Origin: an uncultured Eubacteriales bacterium
GTDB taxonomy: Bacteria > Bacillota > Clostridia > Oscillospirales > Oscillospiraceae
Direction: 5' to 3'
Assembly (NCBI GenBank): GCA_905210385.1
Contig: CAJLWS010000081.1
Location: forward strand, 1 to 7,095
Length of the DNA: 7,095 nt
The stretch's first letter is position 1. Each line of letters starts with the position of its first letter. Positions 6,345 to 7,095 of this stretch are shown in pieces. The position numbers and the translations under genes are program-made. The notes beneath the pieces were generated by a model. It saw only the letters and a list, made by a program, of their open reading frames with translations, was not told the origin of the DNA and made no database searches.

Positions 6345-7095
6345 TCACAGTGTCTCAATCAGTTTCATCAGCGCCGGGACTAGCTGGTCCTCCGGCACCT
6401 TCCCCACAATCCGGCCGTGCTGGAAGAGCACGCCCTCTCCCTTGCCCCCGGCAATGCCCACATCGGCATGGCTGGCCTCCCCGGGGCCGTTGACTGCGCA
6501 GCCCATGACCGCCACGGTGATCGGCTTGTCCACGCCCTTCAAAAGCTCCTCCACCTGCCGGGCCATGGGGATCAGGTCGATCTGGGTGCGGCCGCAGGTG
6601 GGACAGGCAATGAGTTCAGGCCCTTCCCGGCGCAGGCCGATGGCCTTGAGGATCTGCCGGGCGGCGGCGATCTCTTCCACTGGGTCGGCGGTGAGGGTCA
6701 CCCGGAAGGTGTCTCCGATGCCCAGGGCCAGCAGGCCGCCGATACCCGCCGCCGACTTGAGAATGCCCAGCTCCGGCGTACCCGCTTCGGTCACCCCCAG
6801 ATGGAGGGGGTAGTCGTACCGGGCCGCCATGAGCTGGTAGGCCCGCATGGTGGTGGGCACGTGGGAGGATTTCAGGGAGATGCAGATGTCGCGAAAGCCG
6901 AACTGCTCCAGCAGCCGGGCGTGGCCCAGGGCGCTCTCCACCAGGGCCTCCGGGGTGGGGCCTCCGAATTTGGCCAGCAGGTCTTTCTCCAGCGAGCCGC
7001 CGTTCACGCCGATGCGGATGGGGATGCCCCGCGTCCGGCAGGCGTCGGCCACCGCCTTCACCCGGTCGGGGGAGCCGATGTTGCCCGGGTTGATG
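6345..7095 (-). CDS. ispG: 4-hydroxy-3-methylbut-2-enyl diphosphate synthase, C-terminal part (start lies outside the window)
   Basis: IspG (GcpE) reductively converts methylerythritol cyclodiphosphate (MEcPP) to HMBPP, the penultimate step of the MEP isoprenoid pathway, in the cytoplasm with a [4Fe-4S] cluster. About 249 residues are visible, beginning INPGNIGSPDRVKAV, a hallmark stretch at the end of the N-terminal barrel region. The family is usually about 350 aa, so roughly 100 N-terminal residues are missing off the right edge. RIGVNGGSLE follows, then the cluster-binding C-terminal domain: ACPTCGRTQID with two cysteine ligands (codons at 6605 and 6596), and VMGCAVNGPGEA with the third cysteine (6500) and the conserved glutamate (6479). 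The protein ends LMKLIETL at the TGA at 6347-6345. All expected ligands are present. polC begins 18 bases downstream, an arrangement frequent in Clostridia, where ispG commonly follows dxr and rseP. Confidence 0.97.
   Translation of the reverse strand, partial: INPGNIGSPDRVKAVADACRTRGIPIRIGVNGGSLEKDLLAKFGGPTPEALVESALGHARLLEQFGFRDICISLKSSHVPTTMRAYQLMAARYDYPLHLGVTEAGTPELGILKSAAGIGGLLALGIGDTFRVTLTADPVEEIAAARQILKAIGLRREGPELIACPTCGRTQIDLIPMARQVEELLKGVDKPITVAVMGCAVNGPGEASHADVGIAGGKGEGVLFQHGRIVGKVPEDQLVPALMKLIETL

Overview
This is an ordinary chromosomal housekeeping segment, and every gene in it lies on the minus strand. Read in the direction of transcription (high to low coordinates) the order is ispG (3' part only) - polC - [promoter] - hisZ (frameshifted) - hisG - hisD (5' end only). 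The coding is dense. The largest gene-free stretch is the 85-base polC-hisZ spacer, and nothing on the plus strand is convincing as a gene.

The organism is most likely a high-GC member of the Clostridia (Bacillota), of the Oscillospiraceae/Flavonifractor kind. Full-length PolC, with its 3'-5' exonuclease nested inside the PHP domain, is characteristic of Bacillota. ispG next to polC is a common clostridial order. The base composition is clearly GC-rich, and G/C dominates third codon positions. The family assignment is inference from these traits, not from a database match.

Region 6345-7095 holds the C-terminal part of IspG (isoprenoid/MEP pathway), including its [4Fe-4S] ligands. Region 2118-6326 holds the complete replicative polymerase PolC (1402 aa), starting 18 bases after the ispG stop, so the two are probably co-transcribed. 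The 85-base spacer at 2033-2117 has a near-consensus vegetative promoter (TTGACA, 18-base spacer, TAGAAT) whose -35 box sits inside overlapping short palindromes. No terminator hairpin is visible there. Region 1-2032 is the start of a histidine biosynthesis operon. HisZ and the short-form HisG together form the ATP phosphoribosyltransferase that makes the first committed step. HisD catalyses the last two steps.

The main anomaly is in hisZ. The reading frame breaks at about 1258-1264, just before the conserved DLG...DYYTG segment, and the C-terminal third continues intact in another frame down to an ATGA overlap with hisG. Short-form HisG normally needs HisZ for activity, so this is either a real histidine-pathway lesion or a sequence error. 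I found no undescribed system, mobile element, CRISPR array or RNA gene.
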